Source of the DNA: Candidatus Heritagella intestinalis
Lineage (GTDB): Bacteria > Bacillota > Clostridia > Oscillospirales > Acutalibacteraceae
Direction: 5' to 3'
Assembly: GCA_904420555.1 (NCBI GenBank)
Contig: CAJFVO010000002.1
Span: forward strand, 240,996-304,995
DNA: 64,000 bases
The notes beneath the pieces are model-generated. The model did no database searches and was not told the DNA's origin. It was given only the letters and a program-made list of their open reading frames with translations. Both the position numbers and the translations under genes were made by a program. The number at the start of each line of letters is the position of its first letter. Position 1 is the first letter of the stretch. Positions 52,625-61,765 of the stretch are shown piece after piece.

Positions 52625-54366
52625 TCAGAAGCCTCCTTATTGGGAATATAAATGGAAATACAAGCCCCGCCTTCCGGATTATTCCGGGCCTCCATGGAAA
52701 AGCCCCTGCCATAATAATAGGCCAAGCGCATATACACATTGCGCAGTCCGATGGAATGGCCCGAATGGTCATCCCCGGAACGCATCCGCTCGTTAACGGC
52801 CTGCAGGTTTTCTTCCGGAATCCCGGCGCCGTTGTCCATTACGCGGATACGCCAGCCATTTCCCTCTGCCTCCCCGGTGACCACCAGCACATTATATTCG
52901 CTGTTCCGGTCAAAGCCGTGGGAGAAAAAGTTCTCCGCCAAGGGCTGGAGCCAAAATTTCAGGGTCTTTACCTTTAAAAGCTCCGGCTCAAAGGTCACCT
53001 GATACATAAAGCTATCCGGATAACGGAGCTGCATAATCTTCAGATATTTTTCCAACAGTTCTTTTTCCTCTGCAAAAAGAAGCTCACTCCCTTTTTGCAC
53101 CATATCCCGATAAAGCCCGCCCAGCAGAGCGATGGACTCCGCTGTTTGAGGATTATGTTCCAAAAGGGCTTTAGCCCGGATGGCCTCCAAAGTATTATAA
53201 AGGAAATGGGGGTTGATCTGCTGTTCCAGGGCCCGCATGGCTGTTTCCTGCTGTTTAATCTTCATGCGGTATTCCATAAGGATATACTCGTCCAGGGCAT
53301 GGCTCATGCTCTCCAGAGCAGTGGAAATCAAACCATATTCATCTTTTCCCTGGAACTTAGGACGGGGAAGGGCTTCCACCCCTTTGAAATCCCCCTTTTC
53401 CACCCGTTCGATAATCCCCAGCAGATATCCAAGGAAAACCGAATCATAATGGGTGTTCCAATAGATGAAGCTGATGACCGCCAAATCCAGCAGGGCCATG
53501 GCCGCTATCAGCATCCAAATCATGTTGGCGTTTACCGACAGCAGGGTCCACAAATCTACAGCCGTCACATAGGAGAACCGCTGCAAGGGCTCTTCCTGGA
53601 CGCTGTAAAACACCCAGTTCCAGCCGTCAAAAAAGCTGCCCGAGGGCTGCTCCTGATTGGCTGCCTGCTGCAGCCAGCCGTCTCCGGCATGCTGGTCCTG
53701 GTATTGGCTGCCCCACAGGCGGCCTTGGGCGTCTATCACCCCATATTCCCCGATATAGGCGTGGCGGGTAGCAAACAGCTCGTCGCCCTTTACCCAAAAG
53801 CTGACGGTGCCAATGACCTCTTCCAGCCGGGCGGAACGACGCACCGGATAATCGCCTAACAGCCAGCCATCCTGGATTTCTGCATCCATCGCCGTTCCAT
53901 AAGCAATTTCCAGATTTCCCGCTTCATCCAGCCTCAGATGCTTGTCAGCGCCATCATAAGAGGTCACCACGGCATCGGTGACATATCCCTCCCTGCCGTT
54001 CAACAGGGTACGCAGGTAGGCCGGAAAGGACGCAATCTGTACCGAACTGTTCCGGCTGTTTTCCCCTCGGAGCTGGATATACCCTTGGGTATCCTGGGCC
54101 AGGAAAAACGCCGCCGTATCATCCATCAAAGGGCTGGAAGAATAAATCTCCCAGACAAAGTCTTCCGCACGCCCCTCTTCCCGCTGGACACGGCTCACAA
54201 TGTCTTCAAAGGACCGCTGGGCCTCTCCGTGCTGGTTGTCCACCCAGCTATTTACAAAAAAGGAGAGGATCCCTATCAAAAGGATGATGCTAAACAGCAG
54301 CACCATGACTACTGCCAGGAAAAACCGTCTTCGATAAATCTGATACTGAAAAAAGCGGACGCGCAT
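52609..54366 (-). CDS. YesM-type sensor histidine kinase
   Basis: A 585-residue membrane kinase. Helices at residues 14-36 and 275-297 flank an extracytoplasmic sensor domain. A HAMP-like linker follows, then the His_kinase domain with His387 (EQQINPHFLYNTLEAIRAK) and an ATPase domain with the MDNGAGIP motif. It probably senses the sugar or a binding protein outside the cell and phosphorylates the regulator just downstream. AAAGGAG precedes ATG 54366. Confidence 0.94.
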   Translation of the reverse strand: MRVRFFQYQIYRRRFFLAVVMVLLFSIILLIGILSFFVNSWVDNQHGEAQRSFEDIVSRVQREEGRAEDFVWEIYSSSPLMDDTAAFFLAQDTQGYIQLRGENSRNSSVQIASFPAYLRTLLNGREGYVTDAVVTSYDGADKHLRLDEAGNLEIAYGTAMDAEIQDGWLLGDYPVRRSARLEEVIGTVSFWVKGDELFATRHAYIGEYGVIDAQGRLWGSQYQDQHAGDGWLQQAANQEQPSGSFFDGWNWVFYSVQEEPLQRFSYVTAVDLWTLLSVNANMIWMLIAAMALLDLAVISFIYWNTHYDSVFLGYLLGIIERVEKGDFKGVEALPRPKFQGKDEYGLISTALESMSHALDEYILMEYRMKIKQQETAMRALEQQINPHFLYNTLEAIRAKALLEHNPQTAESIALLGGLYRDMVQKGSELLFAEEKELLEKYLKIMQLRYPDSFMYQVTFEPELLKVKTLKFWLQPLAENFFSHGFDRNSEYNVLVVTGEAEGNGWRIRVMDNGAGIPEENLQAVNERMRSGDDHSGHSIGLRNVYMRLAYYYGRGFSMEARNNPEGGACISIYIPNKEASDCIPC

Positions 54367-54556
54367 ATGATTTCTCCTTTATCCACGGTACCCAGCGCCC
54401 TGACATTGTACCTAATATTATACAACAAAATGTGGGATTTGCACAGCTTTTCCTTTGACTTTTTTCAGATCTCTATGACGCAAAGCTTTCGATGCAGACA
54501 CACCATGCAGTATTGTATCGCGATACGCTGGATTTGTACAGCCTTTTTATGAAAAA

Positions 54557-56044
54557 TTAATTTTGAAAAAATTCATCGATTTGTTTCTGGGCTTCCTGGA
54601 TAATAGTCTGTAATCCAGCCGCCTCTAATTCCGCCAAACACTGCGGCACCAGCACGGCTGGGTCCACAGCGCCGGTTTGCATATCGGGCTTATAGTTCTC
54701 CCAAATCTGCACGCAGGCCGCCGTCTCCATTTCCACAGAGGTCATGTCCATGGAAAAGCCCATGCACACCCCTTCCATGGCTTTTTCGTTCTGGTCCAAA
54801 ATTTCCTCCCACTGGGTGGAAGGCTCATTATCCATGAGGGTCAGGGAGAAAAAGGAGGCCTGGGAATATTTCGCGGAACCGTTTACCCAATCATCCCGGA
54901 GAAGATGCACCCTCGTCTCTGTTTCCCCGGTCCTCTCGTCCGCCACCTCTATATATTCAAAATGCGTGCCTTCCCGGCCATAAGCCAACATATCCCGAAG
55001 CGTCGTATCTGTGTTGGCCAGCTCCAAAAAGCGCAAAGCCTCCTCTGGGTGGGAAGAACTGGCCGAAATACAGTTCATGGAACCCTGTATCGTAGAGGAA
55101 GTGTAGAAGGGCCCATCAATGGGAGCGGTAATATCATATTGTTCCACCCCGTTTCCGGTGGCCCAGCCAATAGCTGCCGCCGGCCAACCCTGTCCGGAAC
55201 CGAAAAACTGCCCCCGATAGGTCTCCTGAGAGGTATTCGCATCAGGATTGATAATGCCATCCTCATACCAGCTGTGGAGGAGCTCCAGCTTATGGAGAAA
55301 ATCCTCCTGCTCCAGCACGCTGACCACTGTCCGGCTCTCGTCATCCAGCCGGACGCCAATGGCCTCTAACCCTGTGCATAAATTATCGTACTGATTGAGG
55401 ATACCGTTCCAGGGATTGCCCCTCGTCAGGTATACAGGATAAAAATCCTCCCCTTCCCCGGCCTTGACCTTTCGGAAAATCGGGTCCAGGTCGTCCATGG
55501 TATGAACCGAAGCCACATCAATATCGTATTTCTCCACCAGTTCATGGTCAAAATACCAGAACTGGGTCAGGGAAGAATCCTTATAGGTGGGGACGCCGTA
55601 AATTTTACCATCTATCCGGGCGCCCTCCCAGAGGATCCCCGGCACAAAAGAATACAAGTCCGGCGTGACCTGGCCTACCAGCTCGGTGATATCCATAAAA
55701 GCCCCTTGGTTCACAAAGCGAGTGTAATAGGAATTGCTGGCAAACATAATATCAAAAGCATCCCCGCTATTAACCATGGTTTGGAACTCCGTCTGATAAT
55801 CATTCCAGCCAACAATATGCCATTGGAGCTCCAAGCCGATTTTTTCCCGGAGATACTCGTTGATGGCGTCCACCCCTTCCTGGAAATTATCGGGAAGGGC
55901 TCCGCCAATACCATACCATTGGATGGTTGTCGCATCCTGTTCTTCCGGAAGCTCTTTCTGGGCCTCGCCGCCGCAGGACGAAAATAAGCTTATCAGCAGC
56001 AGCACAGACAGTACGGCGGCAATCGCCTTTTTGACAAACGGCAT
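54557..56044 (-). CDS. Sugar-binding lipoprotein, second copy
   Basis: A 495-residue family 1-type extracellular solute-binding protein with lipobox Cys24 (LFSSCGG). It is clearly paralogous along its whole length to the protein encoded directly upstream, sharing SSLTQFWYFDHELVEKYDIDV-type blocks and the same C-terminal Gln-rich helix. It captures oligosaccharides for the ABC permeases. ATG 56044 (MPFVKK) was chosen because GGAGG lies about 10 bases upstream. Tandem hairpins separate it from the first copy. Confidence 0.92.
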   Translation of the reverse strand: MPFVKKAIAAVLSVLLLISLFSSCGGEAQKELPEEQDATTIQWYGIGGALPDNFQEGVDAINEYLREKIGLELQWHIVGWNDYQTEFQTMVNSGDAFDIMFASNSYYTRFVNQGAFMDITELVGQVTPDLYSFVPGILWEGARIDGKIYGVPTYKDSSLTQFWYFDHELVEKYDIDVASVHTMDDLDPIFRKVKAGEGEDFYPVYLTRGNPWNGILNQYDNLCTGLEAIGVRLDDESRTVVSVLEQEDFLHKLELLHSWYEDGIINPDANTSQETYRGQFFGSGQGWPAAAIGWATGNGVEQYDITAPIDGPFYTSSTIQGSMNCISASSSHPEEALRFLELANTDTTLRDMLAYGREGTHFEYIEVADERTGETETRVHLLRDDWVNGSAKYSQASFFSLTLMDNEPSTQWEEILDQNEKAMEGVCMGFSMDMTSVEMETAACVQIWENYKPDMQTGAVDPAVLVPQCLAELEAAGLQTIIQEAQKQIDEFFQN

Positions 56045-56145
56045 GAAACGCTTCCCCTCCTTTGCACTCATAATTTTAGCGAAACTCAGTAATTCTATTA
56101 TACTCCATCCCTTGCGGATTTGTATAGTCCCTATAAAACGGAAAT

Positions 56146-56209
56146 ACCCAGGCCTTTTTAAGGGCCTGGGTAAAAGAAAGGAGGCAAAGCCCCGTGGGAC
56201 TTTGCCTCC
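56146..56209 (-). terminator. Tandem hairpins between the two sugar-binding protein genes
   Basis: Minus-strand hairpin 1 pairs GGAGGCAAAG with CTTTGCCTCC (56180-56189 with 56200-56209), followed by TTTCTTTT. Hairpin 2 pairs TACCCAGGCC (56145-56154) with GGCCTGGGTA (56163-56172). Partial termination here would give less mRNA for the downstream genes. Confidence 0.8.
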
Positions 56210-56245
56210 TGAATTGCGTTTGATTAAACTATTTCCGTTAGAAAA

Positions 56246-57745
56246 TTAGGCGAAGTACTCATCGATCTGACGCTGAGCCTCGTCGATAACTTCCTGCAGG
56301 CCAGCAGCCTTCAGTTCTTCGAGCAGCTGGGGAACTCTCTCTTCGGGATCCACAGCACCAGTCAGCAGGTCAGCCTTGGCGCTCTGGCTCCAAACAGCGG
56401 AGCAAGCAGCGATCTGAGTCTGTACATTGGTGGGGTCAAAGGTGAAGCCCAAGCAGACGGATTCCTTCGCGTTCTCATTCTGAGACTTAATCTCATCATA
56501 CTTCGTTTCAGCTTCATCGATGGCACGGGTCAGAATGAAGTAGTTAGCCTGCGCATAGTTGGTGGGACCGGTAGTCCAAGTCTGACCCTCAACCTGCTCA
56601 ACCAAACCTTCATCGTTGTAATCCCAGTCAACGCCCTTCTGGCCGAAGCGGAGCATATCGCGGAACTCGGTATCGGTGTTAGCCAATTGCAGCAGCTGCA
56701 GAGCAGCGTCAGCGTTAGCGGAGTTGGCAGAAATCGCATTCAGAGAACCCTGAATGGTAGCAGAGGTCAGGATGGTGTCACCATGCTGCACATAGATGTA
56801 CTCATCAACGCCCTGGCTCTTAGCCTGGTTGGTTGCCTCAGACGGCCAGGACTGGCCGTTGCCGAAGAAGCACTGGGTATAGTTCTCACCGGAAACGTTA
56901 GCATCGGGATTGATGTAGCCAGCCTGATACCATTCATGCAGCAGGTTCAGGTTGTGCATAATGTCTTCCTGCTCCAGCACGCTGACAACCTTACGGCTCT
57001 CATCGTCCAGCTTGACGCCCAGCAGGCCGCCCATGCCGCTGCACAGGTCATCATAATCATTCCAGAAGCCGTTCCAGGGGTTGCCCTGATTCAGCTTCAC
57101 AGGATAGAAGTCGTCGCCTTCGCCTTCCTTAACGGTCTTGAAGATCTCGGTCAGGTCGTCCATGGTCTTTACGGACTGAACATCCAGGTTGTACTTATCC
57201 ACATAAGCCTTGTCATACCACCAGAACTGGGTCAGAGAAGAATCCTTATAGGTGGGGACAGAATAAATCTTGCCGTCAACCTTTACGCCTTCCCACAGGT
57301 TTTCCGGAATGGCTTTGTACATATCGGGAGTCACGGACTGCACCTTATCGGTGATGTCCAGGAAAGCGCCCTGATGGACATAACGGCTGTAGGTCTGGCT
57401 GTCGGTGAACATGATGTCGAACTTGTCGCCACCGTTGATCATGGTGTTGAAGCGGTCTCTGTAAGAGTTCCAGTTAGAGAGAACCAGGTTCAACTTTACG
57501 TTAATCTTGCCCTCTGCATAGTCGCTGAGAGCCTGTACGGCCTCAGCAAAATTGCCGGGCTCATCGCCGCCGATGGTGTACCAGGATACGGTGGGAGCCT
57601 CACCGGTTTGGCTGGTGTTATCGCTGGTGTCAGAACTGGTGCTGTCGCCCGAAGTGCTGCCGGTATCTCCAGAGGAGCAGCCGCCCAGGACGCCCGCCGT
57701 CATGGCCATGGCCATGAGCAATGCGAGAATTCTTTTTGTTTTCAT
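56246..57745 (-). CDS. Sugar-binding lipoprotein, first copy
   Basis: A 499-residue solute-binding lipoprotein (lipobox GVLGGC, Cys23) followed by a Ser/Thr/Asp-rich linker and the two-lobed binding domain. It is the expected partner of the two permeases encoded just upstream. TAGGAGGCAAAAATT precedes ATG 57745. Codon use is more biased and richer in preferred codons than the second copy, consistent with high expression. Confidence 0.94.
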   Translation of the reverse strand: MKTKRILALLMAMAMTAGVLGGCSSGDTGSTSGDSTSSDTSDNTSQTGEAPTVSWYTIGGDEPGNFAEAVQALSDYAEGKINVKLNLVLSNWNSYRDRFNTMINGGDKFDIMFTDSQTYSRYVHQGAFLDITDKVQSVTPDMYKAIPENLWEGVKVDGKIYSVPTYKDSSLTQFWWYDKAYVDKYNLDVQSVKTMDDLTEIFKTVKEGEGDDFYPVKLNQGNPWNGFWNDYDDLCSGMGGLLGVKLDDESRKVVSVLEQEDIMHNLNLLHEWYQAGYINPDANVSGENYTQCFFGNGQSWPSEATNQAKSQGVDEYIYVQHGDTILTSATIQGSLNAISANSANADAALQLLQLANTDTEFRDMLRFGQKGVDWDYNDEGLVEQVEGQTWTTGPTNYAQANYFILTRAIDEAETKYDEIKSQNENAKESVCLGFTFDPTNVQTQIAACSAVWSQSAKADLLTGAVDPEERVPQLLEELKAAGLQEVIDEAQRQIDEYFA

Positions 57746-57873
57746 AATTTTTGCCTCCTAAAACCTAAAAATTGGTTTTTATTAAGTAGCCGGGAACCCC
57801 CGGCAGGGGTAACAAAATGTTGTAACGACACTTCTGATTATACTCCCTATTGTTCAAAAAAGCAAGAGGGAAA

Positions 57874-58806
57874 TCAACCCTTTACAGCGCCAACCGTCAG
57901 ACCGGAAATAAAGTACTTCTGGAAGAAGGGATATGCGCAGGCAATAGGCAGAACGATGATAACCACGATAGCCATACGAGCGGATTCCTGCGGCATTTCT
58001 GCAATCAAATCTGCCAGCGAACCGCCAACCGACGCTATTTGCTGAGCCAAAGCAGAAATATTATTGATGATATCCTGCAACAAAGCCTGCAGACTCTTCA
58101 AATCGCTCTGCGTGATGTACAGCAGGGACTGATACCAGTCATTCCAGTAGGCGAAAGCCAAAAACAGGCCAATGGTTGCCAGCACAGGCAGAGAGATGGG
58201 AAGTACAATCTTAAAGAAGATAGTGAACTGGCGAGCGCCATCGATTTTGGCAGACTCAATCAGGGAATCCGGAATGGTCTGCTTGAAGAAGGTACGGCAG
58301 ATGATGACGTTGAAGGAAGTTACCAGCAAGGGGAAAATCAGGGCCCAAATGGTGTTGCGCAGCCCCAGCAGGTTGCCGGTGACAAAGTAAGTAGCTACCA
58401 AGCCGCCGTTAAACATCATGGGAATCACAACAATCCAGGTCAATACATTCTTCAGTTTGTAATTGGGACGGCTCATGACATAACCCATCAAAGTGGTAAG
58501 CAGGGTGCCCAGCACCGTGCCAACTACCGTTACAAAAAGGGAGACGCCCAAAGCTCTGAGAATCATGACCACCTGATCCTTCAGGAAGGTATAGCCTTCC
58601 ACAGAGAACTCGGCGGGAATGAACTGATAACCATATTCCCTGATAGAATCCTCCGAGGACAGGGAAATCGCAACGACCAGCAAAAGCGGGATGATGCAAG
58701 TCAACGAGAGGATGATAAAAATCAGGTTAAACAAAATATTGGTTGGCTTCTTGATTCGGTTAAACTTATCAAGGCCGTCCAATGCGACTTTTTCTTTTTT
58801 AGCCAT
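57874..58806 (-). CDS. Sugar ABC transporter permease (MalG-like)
   Basis: A 310-residue permease with six helices. The EAA loop reads LIESAKIDGARQFTIFFKIVLPI, and the C-terminus is the usual hydrophobic segment ending FISGLTVGAVKG. It pairs with the permease encoded upstream. It starts 19 bases after that gene's stop. Confidence 0.95.
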   Translation of the reverse strand: MAKKEKVALDGLDKFNRIKKPTNILFNLIFIILSLTCIIPLLLVVAISLSSEDSIREYGYQFIPAEFSVEGYTFLKDQVVMILRALGVSLFVTVVGTVLGTLLTTLMGYVMSRPNYKLKNVLTWIVVIPMMFNGGLVATYFVTGNLLGLRNTIWALIFPLLVTSFNVIICRTFFKQTIPDSLIESAKIDGARQFTIFFKIVLPISLPVLATIGLFLAFAYWNDWYQSLLYITQSDLKSLQALLQDIINNISALAQQIASVGGSLADLIAEMPQESARMAIVVIIVLPIACAYPFFQKYFISGLTVGAVKG

Positions 58807-58825
58807 AACGCTTCCTCTCCCTTCT

Positions 58826-59773
58826 TTAAATCATGGCGCTTTCGGGATCGATCTTGCGGACGATACCGTTTGCGACCAAAATGGTGATACAGCCAGCCAC
58901 AGACTGGATGAACGCAGCAGCAGAGGACATACCAGTGGTGCCCAGCTTCAGCATTCTGTACACATACACATCCAAAGTGGTGGTGATGCCGGTAATGGAG
59001 TTGGAATCGCGGGTTACCTGAAAGAACAGGCCGAAATCGGAATAGAAGATACGGCCAACGTTCATAATGAACATCATGATGATAACCGACTTCAACATGG
59101 GAAGGGTAATACTTCTGACCTGCTGCCAGATAGTAGCGCCATCAATAATAGCAGCTTCATACAGGGAGCGGTCAATGCCGGTAACAGTAGCCAGATACAC
59201 GACCATGTTGTATCCCAAGACTTTCCAGGTGTTCAGGAATGTCAACAGGAACGGCCAAATTTCCGGTTTCATATACCATTGCTGCGGATTGTCCGCAAAG
59301 AACATGTTGTTGATCAGGCCATTATCATAACACAGGAACGCCCATACCAAAGCGCTGATAACAACCCAGGACAGGAAGTAGGGCATGAACATGCAGGTCT
59401 GATAGACCTTGGCCAGACGCTTGCCGTGGAGCATGGAAACCATCAGGGTGCAGATAACCGGGAGAACGATATTGAGGATAATGAACACAATATTATAGAG
59501 AATCGTGTTGCGCAGATATCCCCAAATCGCACCGGTACGGAACAGAACAGCAAAGTTGTCCCATCCGCACCAAGGGCTATTAATCATGTTGCTGATAAAC
59601 GAGCCACTAATCTGCCAAGACTTAAAGGCGATGATGATACCGAACATCGGCAAGAACAGGAACAGGATGTACCAAATTGTGGTTGGAAGAGCTAGAATGG
59701 AAAGTTCGGTGTCGTCGCGGTCCCAACGCTTATGTATACGGACCTCGCCGGTCGAACTGCTCTTCTTAGACAT
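58826..59773 (-). CDS. Sugar ABC transporter permease (LplB-like)
   Basis: A 315-residue permease with six helices and the EAA loop YEAAIIDGATIWQQVRSITLP. It is the first gene of the operon. ATG 59773 was preferred to the ATG 6 bases earlier because the SD GGGGG is 8 bases away. No ATPase gene is in the operon, so a shared MsmX-like ATPase elsewhere is expected. Confidence 0.95.
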   Translation of the reverse strand: MSKKSSSTGEVRIHKRWDRDDTELSILALPTTIWYILFLFLPMFGIIIAFKSWQISGSFISNMINSPWCGWDNFAVLFRTGAIWGYLRNTILYNIVFIILNIVLPVICTLMVSMLHGKRLAKVYQTCMFMPYFLSWVVISALVWAFLCYDNGLINNMFFADNPQQWYMKPEIWPFLLTFLNTWKVLGYNMVVYLATVTGIDRSLYEAAIIDGATIWQQVRSITLPMLKSVIIMMFIMNVGRIFYSDFGLFFQVTRDSNSITGITTTLDVYVYRMLKLGTTGMSSAAAFIQSVAGCITILVANGIVRKIDPESAMI

Positions 59774-60324
59774 ATGCATTTCCCCCTCTTTAAAAAATTT
59801 AAAATCTCAAGAGTTAAACAGGCCCTGAACTCGCCGGCAAGCCAGTCGTTCCCTTATTCCCGACCCTTTATACAAAATCCATGGTCTGTTTATCCTTACC
59901 CTTATTATAAATGCTGTGCCGCAATTTCAACATATCAATTTCGTTAGATAAGCTCCTAAAAACGTTAGGTGTTCGCATCGAAAATTACAACAATATTTTA
60001 TGCAAAATATACAATTAGCGGGAAATCATGAATTTTTTAAAAACACAGCTTCTCAATTTCCAATCATTTTTAGCATTCGGAATTGAAAAAAATCCCAGTT
60101 GAAAAATAGGAAATTTCCCGATAGCGTTCTCTCTTTTTTGTGCCTTTTTTCTTTTGCATTGTCCATTCATACAAAACCGAAATGCATTCTCTCATCCATC
60201 TGGCAGTTTTTTGGCTCCCACACTGGGAATCTCCATTCCTGCCTATTTGTAACATAATTGTAAAGCGGCTGTTTGGGACGCCTTTACAATTCCTTGGTCA
60301 AAATGACGGAGGCATTATTTGGCC
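59774..60324. other. AT-rich region upstream of the glycan operon
   Basis: No convincing gene is seen. It contains the operon promoter (59904-59930) and, upstream of it, CGTTAG repeated at about 59942 and 59965 as candidate regulator half sites. The 60-codon frame at 60070-60255 has no SD and is rejected. Confidence 0.5.
59904..59930 (-). promoter_or_regulatory. Promoter of the sugar ABC operon
   Basis: On the minus strand TTGAAA (59925-59930) and TATAAT (59904-59909) are 15 bases apart, slightly short and typical of activated promoters. The leader is about 125 bases. Confidence 0.6.
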
Positions 60325-60540
60325 TCACATCCGCTTCCTGCGAACTAATATTAAGGTCGCGATCCCCATGACCGCCGCTAACAAAACAATAATCGCAATG
60401 GCGATGAGCATTCCGCTGTTATCCCCTGTCAATACCGGCTCTTGAAAGCTCTGGGCGGCGGCAGGAATAACCAATCCCACAGCAAAGATAACAGCGGCCG
60501 CTATTTTTACAAAGTATCTTTTTCGGCTTTTCCACATCAT
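60325..60540 (-). CDS. Tiny secreted protein with LPXTG-like sorting signal
   Basis: A 71-residue protein made of a signal peptide (residues 1-30, ending IPAAAQS), about 10 residues, and a C-terminal sorting-type signal: LTGDNSG, a hydrophobic helix and the basic tail RRKRM. This is the architecture of sortase substrates, with Leu in place of the usual Pro-x of LPxTG. The mature part would be only some 10 residues. AAAGGA lies 9 bases before ATG 60540. Confidence 0.65.
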   Translation of the reverse strand: MMWKSRKRYFVKIAAAVIFAVGLVIPAAAQSFQEPVLTGDNSGMLIAIAIIVLLAAVMGIATLILVRRKRM

Positions 60541-61059
60541 ATCCGTTCATCCTTTCTGCAAGCCGTGGGGGCATCCCATTCTTCCCAAACGCCCTGCTCT
60601 TCCGTTCTTTTCTTCTTTTATTAAATCACAATGCGTTCCGGGTTTCCATATCAAAAAGCATATATTACAGTATAACGAGATTAGCTTTTCAAAAATTTTT
60701 ATTGTTTACAAAAATAAGAGCCTGTGCCATAGGAGTTATTGGCACAGGCCGGACAAAGATACATGATTAAATTTTTCGGTGTTTCTTGGATCAATCCCAC
60801 GCTGGCAGCCAGAGCGCGGTTGAGCCGGCGGATATGCTGTTCCTCCAGACGTCCGATGTATGTTTCCGCCGCCTTTTATCAATAGCATTGGGCATACTGC
60901 CTCATCATTTCAGAGATCCATTGTTCCACCGCTGTCCTCTCCTTCCGCTAAAATTTCTTTTTCACAACAAGTGCAATTTATAAAATTGGTAATTTTGATG
61001 GAAGGACCGGGGAGCATGAAGGAAACAGCGTTTTTCATATGGCTTCCTTCTAATGATAA
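60541..61059 (-). other. Gene-poor region with a possible decayed reading frame
   Basis: The minus strand has GTG at about 60927 with GGAAGGAGAGG upstream, coding for MEQWISEMMRQYAQCY, then two consecutive stops, after which the same frame stays open (KAAETYIGRLEEQHIRRLNRALAAS...) to about 60715. It reads like a small protein gene broken by stops, but I cannot identify it. The rest is non-coding. Confidence 0.3.
60711..60749 (-). terminator. Terminator after the AKR/CMD operon region
   Basis: GCCTGTGCCA (60720-60729) pairs with TGGCACAGGC (60740-60749); on the minus strand it is followed by TCTTATTTTTG. Confidence 0.8.
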
Positions 61060-61752
61060 TTACTTCCTTGCTTCCGCCGCCTTGTTGATGCAGGTGATGG
61101 CGTTCAGGCTGCGGGGATAGCCGATATAGGGCAGGCACTGGGAAACGACTTTCACAAGAAACTCCTTATCGTTTCCTAAATTCATATTGCCGCCTGCATG
61201 GGCAATCAGCTGCGGTTCACAGCCGCCCTGTGCTGCCAGAAAGCAGAAGGTGATCATCTCCCGCTGAGCCAAATCAAGACCAGTGCGGGTATAATAATCC
61301 CCAAAGCAGTTGGCTGCCAGCCACCGGTTGATGTGGCCGTTTTTCCAGGCTTCCTTCATACCTTCTCCGAAAATATCCACCTGCGCCTGAATTCCCTTTT
61401 CCAGGCGGTTCTCCATGGTGGTGGTCGCCTGTCCTTCCAAAGGCAGCTTTACGCCGCGTTCTGCCAAAATCTCGTTGGTGGCATCCAGAAAAGGCTTTAC
61501 CCGGCCAATACCCAAATAATCCACTGCCTGATAAACCATCTCTTTGGCCATAACCGGTGAAAACCCTGCGTCAAGGGCACGGGGCAATTCCAGCTTAAAT
61601 TCATCCACGCCCTGGCATCCCAGCAGGGTAGCCAGAATCGCCATATGGCGGGTCACTTCGTCAAGCTGCCGTCCCTCTTCATTGGGAACTTCCTCAAAAG
61701 CAAAATGTTCAAATCGCTCTGCAAATTCCGGATCAGTGGTTCGATAGTTCAT
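61060..61752 (-). CDS. Carboxymuconolactone decarboxylase family protein
   Basis: A 230-residue protein with two CMD-like helical domains (TRHMAILATLLGCQGVDEF; QREMITFCFLAAQGGCEPQLIAHAGG). Members act as thiol-based peroxidases or decarboxylases; the role here is unknown. AAGGAGGAATTTATC precedes ATG 61752. It is the last gene of a three-gene operon, 13 bases after the aldo-keto reductase. Confidence 0.9.
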   Translation of the reverse strand: MNYRTTDPEFAERFEHFAFEEVPNEEGRQLDEVTRHMAILATLLGCQGVDEFKLELPRALDAGFSPVMAKEMVYQAVDYLGIGRVKPFLDATNEILAERGVKLPLEGQATTTMENRLEKGIQAQVDIFGEGMKEAWKNGHINRWLAANCFGDYYTRTGLDLAQREMITFCFLAAQGGCEPQLIAHAGGNMNLGNDKEFLVKVVSQCLPYIGYPRSLNAITCINKAAEARK

Positions 61753-61765
61753 GATAAATTCCTCC

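Noticed and set aside
60070..60255. A 61-codon minus-strand frame before the glycan operon.
   Set aside because: No SD, no recognisable features and a composition like the flanking non-coding DNA.
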